The notes under the pieces are model-generated. The model was not told where the DNA came from and ran no database searches. It saw nothing but the letters and a program-made list of their open reading frames with translations. A stretch of 64,000 nt of DNA from Volvox africanus. Its lineage: Eukaryota; Chlorophyta; Chlorophyceae; Chlamydomonadales; Volvocaceae. This document shows, piece after piece, positions 24,777 through 35,900 of the stretch. How positions within the stretch are numbered: the stretch's first letter is position 1; each line of letters opens with the position of its first letter. The position numbers and the translations under genes are program-made. The stretch is from positions 2,651,501-2,715,500 of the forward strand of contig BSDZ01000005.1 of the NCBI GenBank assembly GCA_030268105.1, in the 5' to 3' direction.

Positions 24777-25079
24777 TCGTTTAATTGCTTTTGCTTAGAT
24801 TGCTGCACTTGTTGTGTAAGTTTACGCTCTGAGTCGCAGGTAATCTCAGTGCACCGGCATTGCTTGCCGCGGCGACTGAGACCGGCGTTCGTCCGGACCA
24901 GTTGGCGACTCTCATCGCCCAAACTACGGAGATCAGGACTCAGCTGGGCAAGTACTTGCTGAGTTTACTGAATCTTCTCAAGAGTACTGTCGGTAGGCTC
25001 ACCGAATTGTTTTGTACTCTTGCCTTTGCGATAGAAGTCGGCTTCTATTACGCAAAACTAGGGTATCGTTTCGTGCTCC

Positions 25080-26315
25080 ATGTCCGCGGAACACGACGAT
25101 ACGCCGCACACTAGCCTAGCTAGCCAACCCGATTTCGTTGTTGCTGCTAGAGCGCCGGATAGAGGTCTTGAGACTGTTGGCGCGCGAGCCACTCAAGAGC
25201 CCCTTTTCCTTCAGACCCCTGCTCACTTAATTGTGCCGCATTCAGCAGTGAACACGAATATGGACAACACTGCTGGACCAAGGGTTCTGCCATTACCTCA
25301 AGCTCGAGGGCATGATGACATCCCTGAGGTGATGAGATTGTCGATTCCCGTTCCTAGGCTCAATATTTCGCTGACCGACAAGACACCAGGGCATAGCATA
25401 GCCGATGCAACTCGTGCGTACGTGCGTGACGCTAAAAAGTACCTCCAAGCTGTTCATGGTGGCGACAATGACGGTATCAGGTGTCTCTTCGTTGGTAACA
25501 CCCTCGAGGGCGCAGCGAAGGACTGGTATCGCAATTGGACCAACGCCCGAGGCAGCTATACTTTTGACGAGTTGGTCGCCGCTTTGCTCGCACGATTCGC
25601 TACTGAGGTTCAAGCACGCGATGTGGAAGCTCGTAACGTTTTGGCAGCCGGTAGCTACCACATGCGTCGGGATGAAAATGTACCTGCGTACCAGTCACGC
25701 TTCGAAGCACTTGTGACTCCCATTGCTGACCTCACCGAATCTGAGCGTGTCTTTTGGTTTAGGCGAGGCCTAACGAAACTTTTGGCTAAATGGTGCGCCA
25801 CTGACTTGGTTGGAGCGCAGATCAAGTCGTATGACGCGTTGGTCGCTTTTGCTAAGGGCGCGGAGATACGACTCCTTGCCGGCGAGGAAGAAGTCAAGTC
25901 TGCCCCTCGTGCAAATGCCGTGCAAGTGCAGGATCCGCTTGGGGAAGCTGTGGCTCTCGACCAGGACCTCGGCGCGACCCGCCCCACGCCTACTGCCGCG
26001 ACGCGACGTAGCAACGGGCAACGCAAGGCGCGCGGGGGCGCTAGCTCGGGTGTCCGTGGTACAGTAGGAGCAGGTCCGAGCTCGGACCCAGCTAGGAACA
26101 GGAAGCGTGGTGGTGCGCCGTCATCGGCAGCCGCACAGCGTTCCGACCCCAACGCGAAGCGTACTCGTACGGACGACACATTTATGCCAAAATGGAATTG
26201 CAATCGTTCCGAATTGGAGCGTCGGAAATTGGCCAATGTTTGTCTACGGTGTGCGGAGAATCATTCCACGAAGGATTGCCCTCTAATGCCGCCGTTTGTA
26301 CCTCAGCCGAAATAG
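25080..26315 (+). CDS. gag: Gag of element F (411 aa), intact
   Basis: ATG at 25080 and amber TAG at 26313-26315. It has the same capsid-like region and CX2CX3HX4C knuckle as element D. It differs in the linker before the knuckle (APSSAAAQ instead of APSTAAAQ) and has neither the extra base of element B nor other breaks. Pol follows in the same frame. Gag of element G has the same linker variant. Confidence 0.93.
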   Translation: MSAEHDDTPHTSLASQPDFVVAARAPDRGLETVGARATQEPLFLQTPAHLIVPHSAVNTNMDNTAGPRVLPLPQARGHDDIPEVMRLSIPVPRLNISLTDKTPGHSIADATRAYVRDAKKYLQAVHGGDNDGIRCLFVGNTLEGAAKDWYRNWTNARGSYTFDELVAALLARFATEVQARDVEARNVLAAGSYHMRRDENVPAYQSRFEALVTPIADLTESERVFWFRRGLTKLLAKWCATDLVGAQIKSYDALVAFAKGAEIRLLAGEEEVKSAPRANAVQVQDPLGEAVALDQDLGATRPTPTAATRRSNGQRKARGGASSGVRGTVGAGPSSDPARNRKRGGAPSSAAAQRSDPNAKRTRTDDTFMPKWNCNRSELERRKLANVCLRCAENHSTKDCPLMPPFVPQPK

Positions 26316-29300
26316 GGGCTTGCCCGGGTTCCTGTGGAGGGGGCACCACCCGGGATTTCTGAACTAACGCGTGGTCGGTGGTCATCCTTACGGCCAGCCG
26401 TTAAGGCATTGTTGCCTTGTGTACTTGGACACATCGAGCGAGTCATTGCGCGACGCATCACGCTTGACGGACGCACGGGACTTCTCTGCTTCGACCCGTT
26501 GTGTAATTTGTTTACACCTCGCCGTCCCCTGTCGTCTATCGATCTGTCTAACCACGTGGTTTTGTTCATCCCCTCGTCTCTGCGTGAGATGTCGGAACAG
26601 TTGGCCATATACAGGAGATGTAGGCGTCAATATCCAGGCACTGCCGCATGTGTATTACTCCCTGCTTTCTGTCGGCGCAAGGCAGAGGCATCGTTAAGGG
26701 GTATGCGGCATGTCCACCGGTTCGAGCCGGGCACCGTTTTGTTTAATGGTGTGGATCGGGAGGGTACGCTGGCTCCGTGGCCATGCCTATCCTACTCGGT
26801 TGACGTTTGGTACGAAGCTCCTGATGGGGGTGCCGTTGGTTACGGACCCGCCTTAAGTGCACTGACGTTGTCTGCTGGGCAGTCGCTCGTAGATAACCGT
26901 GTCCCTGTGGTTCAGATCGGTTTGAATGGCCGTACTCTGAAGGCACTTGTTGACACCGGTGCCAGCGACGACTTCATCTCTGTCACAGAGGTGAACGCGC
27001 TGGGGTTGTCCCCAGAGTCGTCTGATTGTCCACAGGTTACCCTTGCTGACGGGGGTAAGCATCCCATCGTGGGCAGGATTACCCTTAGCCTATCGTTAGG
27101 CCCTTTGCGTGTTGTGACCCGGCCGTACGTGCTGCAGGGCTTAGCAGAGACTGCACCGTACATAATGGGGTCGTCGACATTACGACAGTACCGCGCGCGC
27201 ATCGACATGGAGACCGCAACCCTGCATATGTGCAAGGGTACTCTGTCGATTAAGGTACCTTTCCTGTCGTTCGAATATGTCACACCAAAGGAGGGCGAAA
27301 CTGAGGCGGTGCCTATGGTTAATTTCGCTGTGACCGCAATGGCCGCGCGAATCGAACCAGAGCTAGTCGGGCGTAAGGAGGCCGTCCGTTTGTTACGGAA
27401 GGGTGCCCACGGACTGCTTTTAAGGCCGCGGGTGAGCTGTTGTGTCACCACCGCGCAGATTTCTGCGGATCCTGAGGTTGAGGCCCTACTGTCGCAGTAT
27501 GAGGACGTCTTTAAAGATATCCCTGGCCTACCACCTATGCGTCCTGTTGATCACACAATCCCTCTCATGCCTGGAGCGCAGCCTACAGCCCGGCCAATGT
27601 ACAGGTTGAGTCCATTGGAGCTGGATGAGGTAAAGCGCCAGGTGACGGATTTGCTCGCGAAGGGTATGATACGCCCCAGCACATCCCCGTTTTCTGCACC
27701 GATTTTGTTTGTCGGTAAGAAGGATGGGACCTTGCGCATGTGCATTGATTACCGGGGGTTAAATGCGAATACGGTGAAAAATCGCTACCCTTTGCCACGC
27801 GTTGACGACCTGTTGGATAAGCTGAAGGGCTCGGCTTATTTTTCCTCAATTGACTTACAACAGGGCTACAATCAGATTCGCATCGCTGCCTCTGATATCC
27901 CGAAAACCGCTTTTCGGACGCCCTTCGGTCACTTTGAGTATACGGTCCTATCATTTGGTTTGACTAATGCCCCTGCGACGTTTCAGGCGGTTATGGACCG
28001 AATGTTTAGGCCGTTTATCGACAGGTTCGTTGTTTGCTACCTGGATGACATCTTGGTATATTCTAAGACGCGCGAGGAGCACTTGGAGCATTTGCGGCTC
28101 GTGCTCGACGTTATGAGGCGGGAGCAATTGTTTGCTAAACGCGCCAAATGCTTTTGGGCGCAGCCTCAGGTGGAATATTTGGGCCACATTGTGTCGGCCA
28201 CCGGTGTGAAGATGGACCCGCGGAAGGTCGCCGTGGTTCGCGATTGGCCCGCGCCTCAGAACCTCACGGAGCTGCGTAAGTTCCTTGGCTTGACCAATTA
28301 TTTCCGAAAGTTCATTGAAAAATATTCCATCATTGCGGCCCCGCTTACTAACTTAACTCGCAAAGGCGTTTTCGTTTCGCTCGAGTCGTGGACGTCGCAA
28401 TGCCAGCGGGCATTCGAAGAGCTCAAACGGATCGTTGCCGAAGATGTCACCCTTGCATTCCCTGATTACTCGTTGCCATTTCGTGTTGAGGTAGTGTCTG
28501 ATGCCTCAATATTTGGAAGCGGCGCTGTATTGTTACAGGAAGGGCGACCGATCGCCTTCACGAGTAAGAAGTTTTCTGGTGCGGAGATTCGCTACACCAC
28601 CGGGGAACAGGAGCTTCTGGCCGTGCTGCATGCTTTAAAGGAATGGCGCTGTTACCTCGAGGGACGCCCGTTTACTTTAAAGACTGACCATAAGCCCCTA
28701 ACGTTTTTGCAAAGCGTTCCGACGTTGAACCGCCGTCAAGCTAGGTGGATGGAATATCTAGCTAGGTTCAACTGCACCTGGGAGTATATTTCTGGTAAAT
28801 TGAATATTGCCGATGCTCTCAGTCGACATCCGTCGCTACACGCTGCAATTTTGGCAGCGCCCGTCGTGCGGCCGCGTAGCGAGGAGGTTCCGATCGCGAC
28901 GGACCTCGCGGAGCGGTTGAAGGCTGCCTACAGCGCAGACGCCTGGTTCGCGGACCCGGCTAATGTAGAAAACCTTCGCAAGCAGAATGGCCTTTGGCTA
29001 CGGACGGAGGGTGCAGCTACGCAAATCGTCGTTCCGAACGACGACGCGCTACGCTACGACATCCTTGCGCGGTTCCACGAGGACCCATTAGCAGGACACC
29101 CTGGTAGCAAGCGATTGATCGACTTGGTGCAACGTTCCTTCTGGTGGCCTCGTTTGGCTAAGGATGCGGCGAACTTCGTCCAGACATGCAGTCTGTGCCA
29201 GCGCAATAAGGCTTTGTCCGGTAAGGGCCATGGGTTGTTGCAACCGTTGCCTGCCCCGGATGCGCCTTGGGAAAGTGTTTCCATGGACTTCGTAGTCGCG

Positions 29301-30377
29301 CTGCCCAAAACTGAGGGGGGATACGATGCGGTGTTCGTAATGGTCGATCGTCTGACTAAGATGGTTCACCTAGCACCATGTACATCATCCTGCACGGCTG
29401 AGCAAACCGCACGTTTGTTTTTCGATAATGTGGTTCGGTTACACGGGATTCCCAAAAATGTGATCTCGGACCGCGGTGGACAGTTCACGTCTAAGTTTTG
29501 GGAAGCGCTCTGCAAACTAGTTGGCATGCGCGTCAACCTGAGCACGGCGTATCACCCGCAGACTGATGGTCAAACCGAACGCACAAACCGCACGTTGGGT
29601 GATATGTTGCGCAATTATGCTGGTCGCACACCACTTGTTTGGGATACATATTTGACTGCGGCAGAATTCGCGCTTAACAATGCTGTTAACCGCTCTACAG
29701 GCAAAAGTCCGTTCTTTCTTAACTACGGGTTTCATCCCGCGCTACCCGTGTGGCGTGAGTTGGAAGTGAACGTGCCTGCTGCTAAACTTTTTGCCAAGTC
29801 GTTTATGTCCCGGATCACAGACGCGAAGTCGTGTTTGGACGCGGCGCAGCAACGAACGACAGAATACTACAACAAATCCAAGCAGGATGTGATGTTTTCG
29901 GAAGGGCAACTCGTGTTGCTAAGCACCAAGAACTTGCGTTCCTTGGCCGACGGATCCCGAAAACTCTTACCCCGCTGGATTGGTCCGTACCCTGTCGTGC
30001 GCATGGTTGGGAATGTGGCTGTGCAGCTTGCATTGCCCGCTGATATGACCATTCACCCCACGTTTCACGTATCGCTTGTTCGTCCGTATCGTGGTACGGA
30101 ACCCGTCCCTGAGCCTGCTAACGCCCCCACAGCGATCGAACCAGTTCCCGAGACCTGGATCGCTGGTAAACAGAAGTTTTACGATGTGGAGCGGGTGTTA
30201 GATTATCGCGCGCGTCGTGTGGGCCGACACCGACGTAAGCGAACAGTACACGAGTACTTGGTTAAGTGGACAGGGTATACCGACGAGCACAACTCATGGG
30301 AACCGGCACGCAACTTCTCACAGGACATGAAACCCCTGCTCGAAGAAGCCCGCAAACGTGCCACGCAAACCCAATGA
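26316..30377 (+). CDS. pol: Pol polyprotein of element F, intact
   Basis: 1353 open codons from just after the gag stop to TGA at 30375-30377. DTGA, YLDD, the HHCC finger, DD35E triad, GPY-type region and full chromodomain (VERVLDY through EYLVKW and SWEPARNF) are all present. The first 200 residues before the protease hold the pattern [27 protein letters not shown], then APWP and VDVWYEAP. This resembles the degenerate methyltransferase-like (Dam-like) region I have seen described in algal and oomycete retroelements. That match is from memory and is not proven. With intact gag and flanking LTRs this copy could be autonomous. Confidence 0.93.
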   Translation, partial: GLARVPVEGAPPGISELTRGRWSSLRPAVKALLPCVLGHIERVIARRITLDGRTGLLCFDPLCNLFTPRRPLSSIDLSNHVVLFIPSSLREMSEQLAIYRRCRRQYPGTAACVLLPAFCRRKAEASLRGMRHVHRFEPGTVLFNGVDREGTLAPWPCLSYSVDVWYEAPDGGAVGYGPALSALTLSAGQSLVDNRVPVVQIGLNGRTLKALVDTGASDDFISVTEVNALGLSPESSDCPQVTLADGGKHPIVGRITLSLSLGPLRVVTRPYVLQGLAETAPYIMGSSTLRQYRARIDMETATLHMCKGTLSIKVPFLSFEYVTPKEGETEAVPMVNFAVTAMAARIEPELVGRKEAVRLLRKGAHGLLLRPRVSCCVTTAQISADPEVEALLSQYEDVFKDIPGLPPMRPVDHTIPLMPGAQPTARPMYRLSPLELDEVKRQVTDLLAKGMIRPSTSPFSAPILFVGKKDGTLRMCIDYRGLNANTVKNRYPLPRVDDLLDKLKGSAYFSSIDLQQGYNQIRIAASDIPKTAFRTPFGHFEYTVLSFGLTNAPATFQAVMDRMFRPFIDRFVVCYLDDILVYSKTREEHLEHLRLVLDVMRREQLFAKRAKCFWAQPQVEYLGHIVSATGVKMDPRKVAVVRDWPAPQNLTELRKFLGLTNYFRKFIEKYSIIAAPLTNLTRKGVFVSLESWTSQCQRAFEELKRIVAEDVTLAFPDYSLPFRVEVVSDASIFGSGAVLLQEGRPIAFTSKKFSGAEIRYTTGEQELLAVLHALKEWRCYLEGRPFTLKTDHKPLTFLQSVPTLNRRQARWMEYLARFNCTWEYISGKLNIADALSRHPSLHAAILAAPVVRPRSEEVPIATDLAERLKAAYSADAWFADPANVENLRKQNGLWLRTEGAATQIVVPNDDALRYDILARFHEDPLAGHPGSKRLIDLVQRSFWWPRLAKDAANFVQTCSLCQRNKALSGKGHGLLQPLPAPDAPWESVSMDFVVALPKTEGGYDAVFVMVDRLTKMVHLAPCTSSCTAEQTARLFFDNVVRLHGIPKNVISDRGGQFTSKFWEALCKLVGMRVNLSTAYHPQTDGQTERTNRTLGDMLRNYAGRTPLVWDTYLTAAEFALNNAVNRSTGKSPFFLNYGFHPALPVWRELEVNVPAAKLFAKSFMSRITDAKSCLDAAQQRTTEYYNKSKQDVMFSEGQLVLLSTKNLRSLADGSRKLLPRWIGPYPVVRMVGNVAVQLALPADMTIHPTFHVSLVRPYRGTEPVPEPANAPTAIEPVPETWIAGKQKFYDVERVLDYRARRVGRHRRKRTVHEYLVKWTGYTDEHNSWEPARNFSQDMKPLLEEARKRATQTQ

Positions 30378-30436
30378 CCCCTGCAGTCGATGCTGTATGA
30401 TGCAGCGAGGACGCTGCATACGGGAGGGGGGATAAT

Positions 30437-31260
30437 TGTTGTGCTACGGTTCATTTCCCGCCGACGCGTAGGTCGACGCGATCCTACGAGGCGAAGTGCT
30501 TTTGTGATGAACGCATTGCATATGAATGAATCTGCATGATATAAATGTATTCGTGTACATTTATATATGCATTTGGCATGTTGTCATTATCCATCGCGAC
30601 GTCGCATCATGGCAAATCCGCCTAGCATGCATGAAAGCCCGAAGCATGGAAGTGCGCATTATGTTCGTGCTACGAAACAATAAGTAATATTATCTGATAT
30701 AATATTACTTCATTTAAGCACACGTTGAGAGCGCCGCACTCGTCGCGATACATGCCCTGCAACCGGATATCGTTATCCGGACCCTTGCATCATGCGAATG
30801 CCGGAAAGGCTTATACGTTGTTATGCGTAGACATCGCCTAAACGCAGTAGGGTTGTCACATCTAGGATCGGCCTCCTAATGTGAATCGTACGGCACTGCG
30901 ATGCTGCGAGTATAACAGATGCGAGGACGGCTAAGCTAGATAAGACATTCGATACCGGAGAACACTTGTGTGTTCTACATTACTATTACTATACGATATT
31001 CTACTTAGCCCGAGCTAAGCCTGAACTTCGCTAATCACCGCCGCGTGATGATTGCTTGCTTCCGGCGCTGACGGCGATTTCGTCCATTGCATCATTCCGA
31101 CCTGTAAGACCGTAAGTTATATCTCTCTTCGTCTTGAAGTCTTCCGCTGTCTCTGTTTGCTCTCGCTTGCCTTGCTGTACTTGCAAGTGCTCGCGCATCG
31201 GTGTCGATAGTCTCCAGACGTGCAGATACTTATGAGCAAACACGAACGAGAGGTACAACA
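30437..31260 (+). repeat. Middle LTR shared by elements F and G (824 bp)
   Basis: Serves as 3' LTR of F (polypurine tract at 30422-30432) and 5' LTR of G (primer-binding-like TGG at 31264). It carries the 8-bp insertion. Confidence 0.92.
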
Positions 31261-31327
31261 ATTTGGTATCGAGACAGGTTCGTTGTTTAACTGTCTCTCT
31301 TTGTCTAATCGGAAGTAGGTTCTTTCT

Positions 31328-31423
31328 ATGGCAAGTTCCAGCGACGAACCACGAGGACCGCTAGATACTTTTGCCGAAGACTTAGGCCGCGCCGTTTTGG
31401 ACGCCGCCGCTTCCGGTTTGTAA
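31328..31423 (+). CDS. Leader short ORF, element G copy
   Basis: Identical 31-codon leader frame; see the element B entry for its possible splicing into the frame overlapping gag. Confidence 0.3.
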   Translation: MASSSDEPRGPLDTFAEDLGRAVLDAAASGL

Positions 31424-31726
31424 TCGTTTAATTGCTTTTGCTTAGATTGCTGCACTTGTTGTGTAAGTTTACGCTCTGAGTCGCAGGTAATCTCAGTGCA
31501 CCGGCATTGCTTGCCGCGGCGACTGAGACCGGCGTTCGTCCGGACCAGTTGGCGACTCTCATCGCCCAAACTACGGAGATCAGGACTCAGCTGGGCAAGT
31601 ACTTGCTGAGTTTACTGAATCTTCTCAAGAGTACTGTCGGTAGGCTCACCGAATTGTTTTGTACTCTTGCCTTTGCGATAGAAGTCGGCTTCTATTACGC
31701 AAAACTAGGGTATCGTTTCGTGCTCC

Positions 31727-32962
31727 ATGTCCGCGGAACACGACGATACGCCGCACACTAGCCTAGCTAGCCAACCCGATTTCGTTGTTGCTGCTAGAGC
31801 GCCGGATAGAGGTCTTGAGACTGTTGGCGCGCGAGCCACTCAAGAGCCCCTTTTCCTTCAGACCCCTGCTCACTTAATTGTGCCGCATTCAGCAGTGAAC
31901 ACGAATATGGACAACACTGCTGGACCAAGGGTTCTGCCATTACCTCAAGCTCGAGGGCATGATGACATCCCTGAGGTGATGAGATTGTCGATTCCCGTTC
32001 CTAGGCTCAATATTTCGCTGACCGACAAGACACCAGGGCATAGCATAGCCGATGCAACTCGTGCGTACGTGCGTGACGCTAAAAAGTACCTCCAAGCTGT
32101 TCATGGTGGCGACAATGACGGTATCAGGTGTCTCTTCGTTGGTAACACCCTCGAGGGCGCAGCGAAGGACTGGTATCGCAATTGGACCAACGCCCGAGGC
32201 AGCTATACTTTTGACGAGTTGGTCGCCGCTTTGCTCGCACGATTCGCTACTGAGGTTCAAGCACGCGATGTGGAAGCTCGTAACGTTTTGGCAGCCGGTA
32301 GCTACCACATGCGTCGGGATGAAAATGTACCTGCGTACCAGTCACGCTTCGAAGCACTTGTGACTCCCATTGCTGACCTCACCGAATCTGAGCGTGTCTT
32401 TTGGTTTAGGCGAGGCCTAACGAAACTTTTGGCTAAATGGTGCGCCACTGACTTGGTTGGAGCGCAGATCAAGTCGTATGACGCGTTGGTCGCTTTTGCT
32501 AAGGGCGCGGAGATACGACTCCTTGCCGGCGAGGAAGAAGTCAAGTCTGCCCCTCGTGCAAATGCCGTGCAAGTGCAGGATCCGCTTGGGGAAGCTGTGG
32601 CTCTCGACCAGGACCTCGGCGCGACCCGCCCCACGCCTACTGCCGCGACGCGACGTAGCAACGGGCAACGCAAGGCGCGCGGGGGCGCTAGCTCGGGTGT
32701 CCGTGGTACAGTAGGAGCAGGTCCGAGCTCGGACCCAGCTAGGAACAGGAAGCGTGGTGGTGCGCCGTCATCGGCAGCCGCACAGCGTTCCGACCCCAAC
32801 GCGAAGCGTACTCGTACGGACGACACATTTATGCCAAAATGGAATTGCAATCGTTCCGAATTGGAGCGTCGGAAATTGGCCAATGTTTGTCTACGGTGTG
32901 CGGAGAATCATTCCACGAAGGATTGCCCTCTAATGCCGCCGTTTGTACCTCAGCCGAAATAG
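31727..32962 (+). CDS. gag: Gag of element G (411 aa), intact
   Basis: ATG at 31727, TAG at 32960-32962, with the capsid-like region, basic linker and short-spaced zinc knuckle as in element F. The frame continues into pol after the amber codon. Confidence 0.93.
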   Translation: MSAEHDDTPHTSLASQPDFVVAARAPDRGLETVGARATQEPLFLQTPAHLIVPHSAVNTNMDNTAGPRVLPLPQARGHDDIPEVMRLSIPVPRLNISLTDKTPGHSIADATRAYVRDAKKYLQAVHGGDNDGIRCLFVGNTLEGAAKDWYRNWTNARGSYTFDELVAALLARFATEVQARDVEARNVLAAGSYHMRRDENVPAYQSRFEALVTPIADLTESERVFWFRRGLTKLLAKWCATDLVGAQIKSYDALVAFAKGAEIRLLAGEEEVKSAPRANAVQVQDPLGEAVALDQDLGATRPTPTAATRRSNGQRKARGGASSGVRGTVGAGPSSDPARNRKRGGAPSSAAAQRSDPNAKRTRTDDTFMPKWNCNRSELERRKLANVCLRCAENHSTKDCPLMPPFVPQPK

Positions 32963-35900
32963 GGGCTTGCCCGGGTTCCTGTGGAGGGGGCACCACCCGG
33001 GATTTCTGAACTAACGCGTGGTCGGTGGTCATCCTTACGGCCAGCCGTTAAGGCATTGTTGCCTTGTGTACTTGGACACATCGAGCGAGTCATTGCGCGA
33101 CGCATCACGCTTGACGGACGCACGGGACTTCTCTGCTTCGACCCGTTGTGTAATTTGTTTACACCTCGCCGTCCCCTGTCGTCTATCGATCTGTCTAACC
33201 ACGTGGTTTTGTTCATCCCCTCGTCTCTGCGTGAGATGTCGGAACAGTTGGCCATATACAGGAGATGTAGGCGTCAATATCCAGGCACTGCCGCATGTGT
33301 ATTACTCCCTGCTTTCTGTCGGCGCAAGGCAGAGGCATCGTTAAGGGGTATGCGGCATGTCCACCGGTTCGAGCCGGGCACCGTTTTGTTTAATGGTGTG
33401 GATCGGGAGGGTACGCTGGCTCCGTGGCCATGCCTATCCTACTCGGTTGACGTTTGGTACGAAGCTCCTGATGGGGGTGCCGTTGGTTACGGACCCGCCT
33501 TAAGTGCACTGACGTTGTCTGCTGGGCAGTCGCTCGTAGATAACCGTGTCCCTGTGGTTCAGATCGGTTTGAATGGCCGTACTCTGAAGGCACTTGTTGA
33601 CACCGGTGCCAGCGACGACTTCATCTCTGTCGCAGAGGTGAACGCGCTGGGGTTGTCCCCAGAGTCGTCTGATTGTCCACAGGTTACCCTTGCTGACGGG
33701 GGTAAGCATCCCATCGTGGGCAGGATTACCCTTAGCCTATCGTTAGGCCCTTTGCGTGTTGTGACCCGGCCGTACGTGCTGCAGGGCTTAGCAGAGACTG
33801 CACCGTACATAATGGGGTCGTCGACATTACGACAGTACCGCGCGCGCATCGACATGGAGACCGCAACCCTGCATATGTGCAAGGGTACTCTGTCGATTAA
33901 GGTACCTTTCCTGTCGTTCGAATATGTCACACCAAAGGAGGGCGAAACTGAGGCGGTGCCTATGGTTAATTTCGCTGTGACCGCAATGGCCGCGCGAATC
34001 GAACCAGAGCTAGTCGGGCGTAAGGAGGCCGTCCGTTTGTTACGGAAGGGTGCCCACGGACTGCTTTTAAGGCCGCGGGTGAGCTGTTGTGTCACCACCG
34101 CGCAGATTTCTGGGGATCCTGAGGTTGAGGCCCTACTGTCGCAGTATGAGGACGTCTTTAAAGATATCCCTGGCCTACCACCTATGCGTCCTGTTGATCA
34201 CACAATCCCTCTCATGCCTGGAGCGCAGCCTACAGCCCGGCCAATGTACAGGTTGAGTCCATTGGAGCTGGATGAGGTAAAGCGCCAGGTGACGGATTTG
34301 CTCGCGAAGGGTATGATACGCCCCAGCACATCCCCGTTTTCTGCACCGATTTTGTTTGTCGGTAAGAAGGATGGGACCTTGCGCATGTGCATTGATTACC
34401 GGGGGTTAAATGCGAATACGGTGAAAAATCGCTACCCTTTGCCACGCGTTGACGACCTGTTGGATAAGCTGAAGGGCTCGGCTTATTTTTCCTCAATTGA
34501 CTTACAACAGGGCTACAATCAGATTCGCATCGCTGCCTCTGATATCCCGAAAACCGCTTTTCGGACGCCCTTCGGTCACTTTGAGTATACGGTCCTATCA
34601 TTTGGTTTGACTAATGCCCCTGCGACGTTTCAGGCGGTTATGGACCAAATGTTTAGGCTGTTTATCGACAGGTTCGTTGTTTGCTACCTGGATGACATCT
34701 TGGTATATTCTAAGACGCGCGAGGAGCACTTGGAGCATTTGCGGCTCGTGCTCGACGTTATGAGGCGGGAGCAATTGTTTGCTAAACGCGCCAAATGCTT
34801 TTGGGCGCAGCCTCAGGTGGAATATTTGGGCCACATTGTGTCGGCCACCGGTGTGAAGATGGACCCGCGGAAGGTCGCCGTGGTTCGCGATTGGCCCGCG
34901 CCTCAGAACCTCACGGAGCTGCGTAAGTTCCTTGGCTTGACCAATTATTTCCGAAAGTTCATTGAAAAATATTCCATCATTGCGGCCCCGCTTACTAACT
35001 TAACTCGCAAAGGCGTTTTCGTTTCGCTCGAGTCGTGGACGTCGCAATGCCAGCGGGCATTCGAAGAGCTCAAACGGATCGTTGCCGAAGATGTCACCCT
35101 TGCATTCCCTGATTACTCGTTGCCATTTCGTGTTGAGGTAGTGTCTGATGCCTCAATATTTGGAAGCGGCGCTGTATTGTTACAGGAAGGGCGACCGATC
35201 GCCTTCACGAGTAAGAAGTTTTCTGGTGCGGAGATTCGCTACACCACCGGGGAACAGGAGCTTCTGGCCGTGCTGCATGCTTTAAAGGAATGGCGCTGTT
35301 ACCTCGAGGGACGCCCGTTTACTTTAAAGACTGACCATAAGCCCCTAACGTTTTTGCAAAGCGTTCCGACGTTGAACCGCCGTCAAGCTAGGTGGATGGA
35401 ATATCTAGCTAGGTTCAACTGCACCTGGGAGTATATTTCTGGTAAATTGAATATTGCCGATGCTCTCAGTCGACATCCGTCGCTACACGCTGCAATTTTG
35501 GCAGCGCCCGTCGTGCGGCCGCGTAGCGAGGAGGTTCCGATCGCGACGGACCTCGCGGAGCGGTTGAAGGCTGCCTACAGCGCAGACGCCTGGTTCGCGG
35601 ACCCGGCTAATGTAGAAAACCTTCGCAAGCAGAATGGCCTTTGGCTACGGACGGAGGGTGCAGCTACGCAAATCGTCGTTCCGAACGACGACGCGCTACG
35701 CTACGACATCCTTGCGCGGTTCCACGAGGACCCGTTAGCAGGACACCCTGGTAGCAAGCGATTGATCGACTTGGTGCAACGTTCCTTCTGGTGGCCTCGT
35801 TTGGCTAAGGATGCGGCGAACTTCGTCCAGACATGCAGTCTGTGCCAGCGCAATAAGGCTTTGTCCGGTAAGGGCCATGGGTTGTTGCAACCGTTGCCTG

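Noticed and set aside
26313..26315. UAG read as a sense codon by a variant genetic code
   Set aside because: Some ulvophyte algae reassign UAG, but nothing else in the window needs it. The spliced genes here end at ordinary positions and a single recoded stop explains gag-pol.
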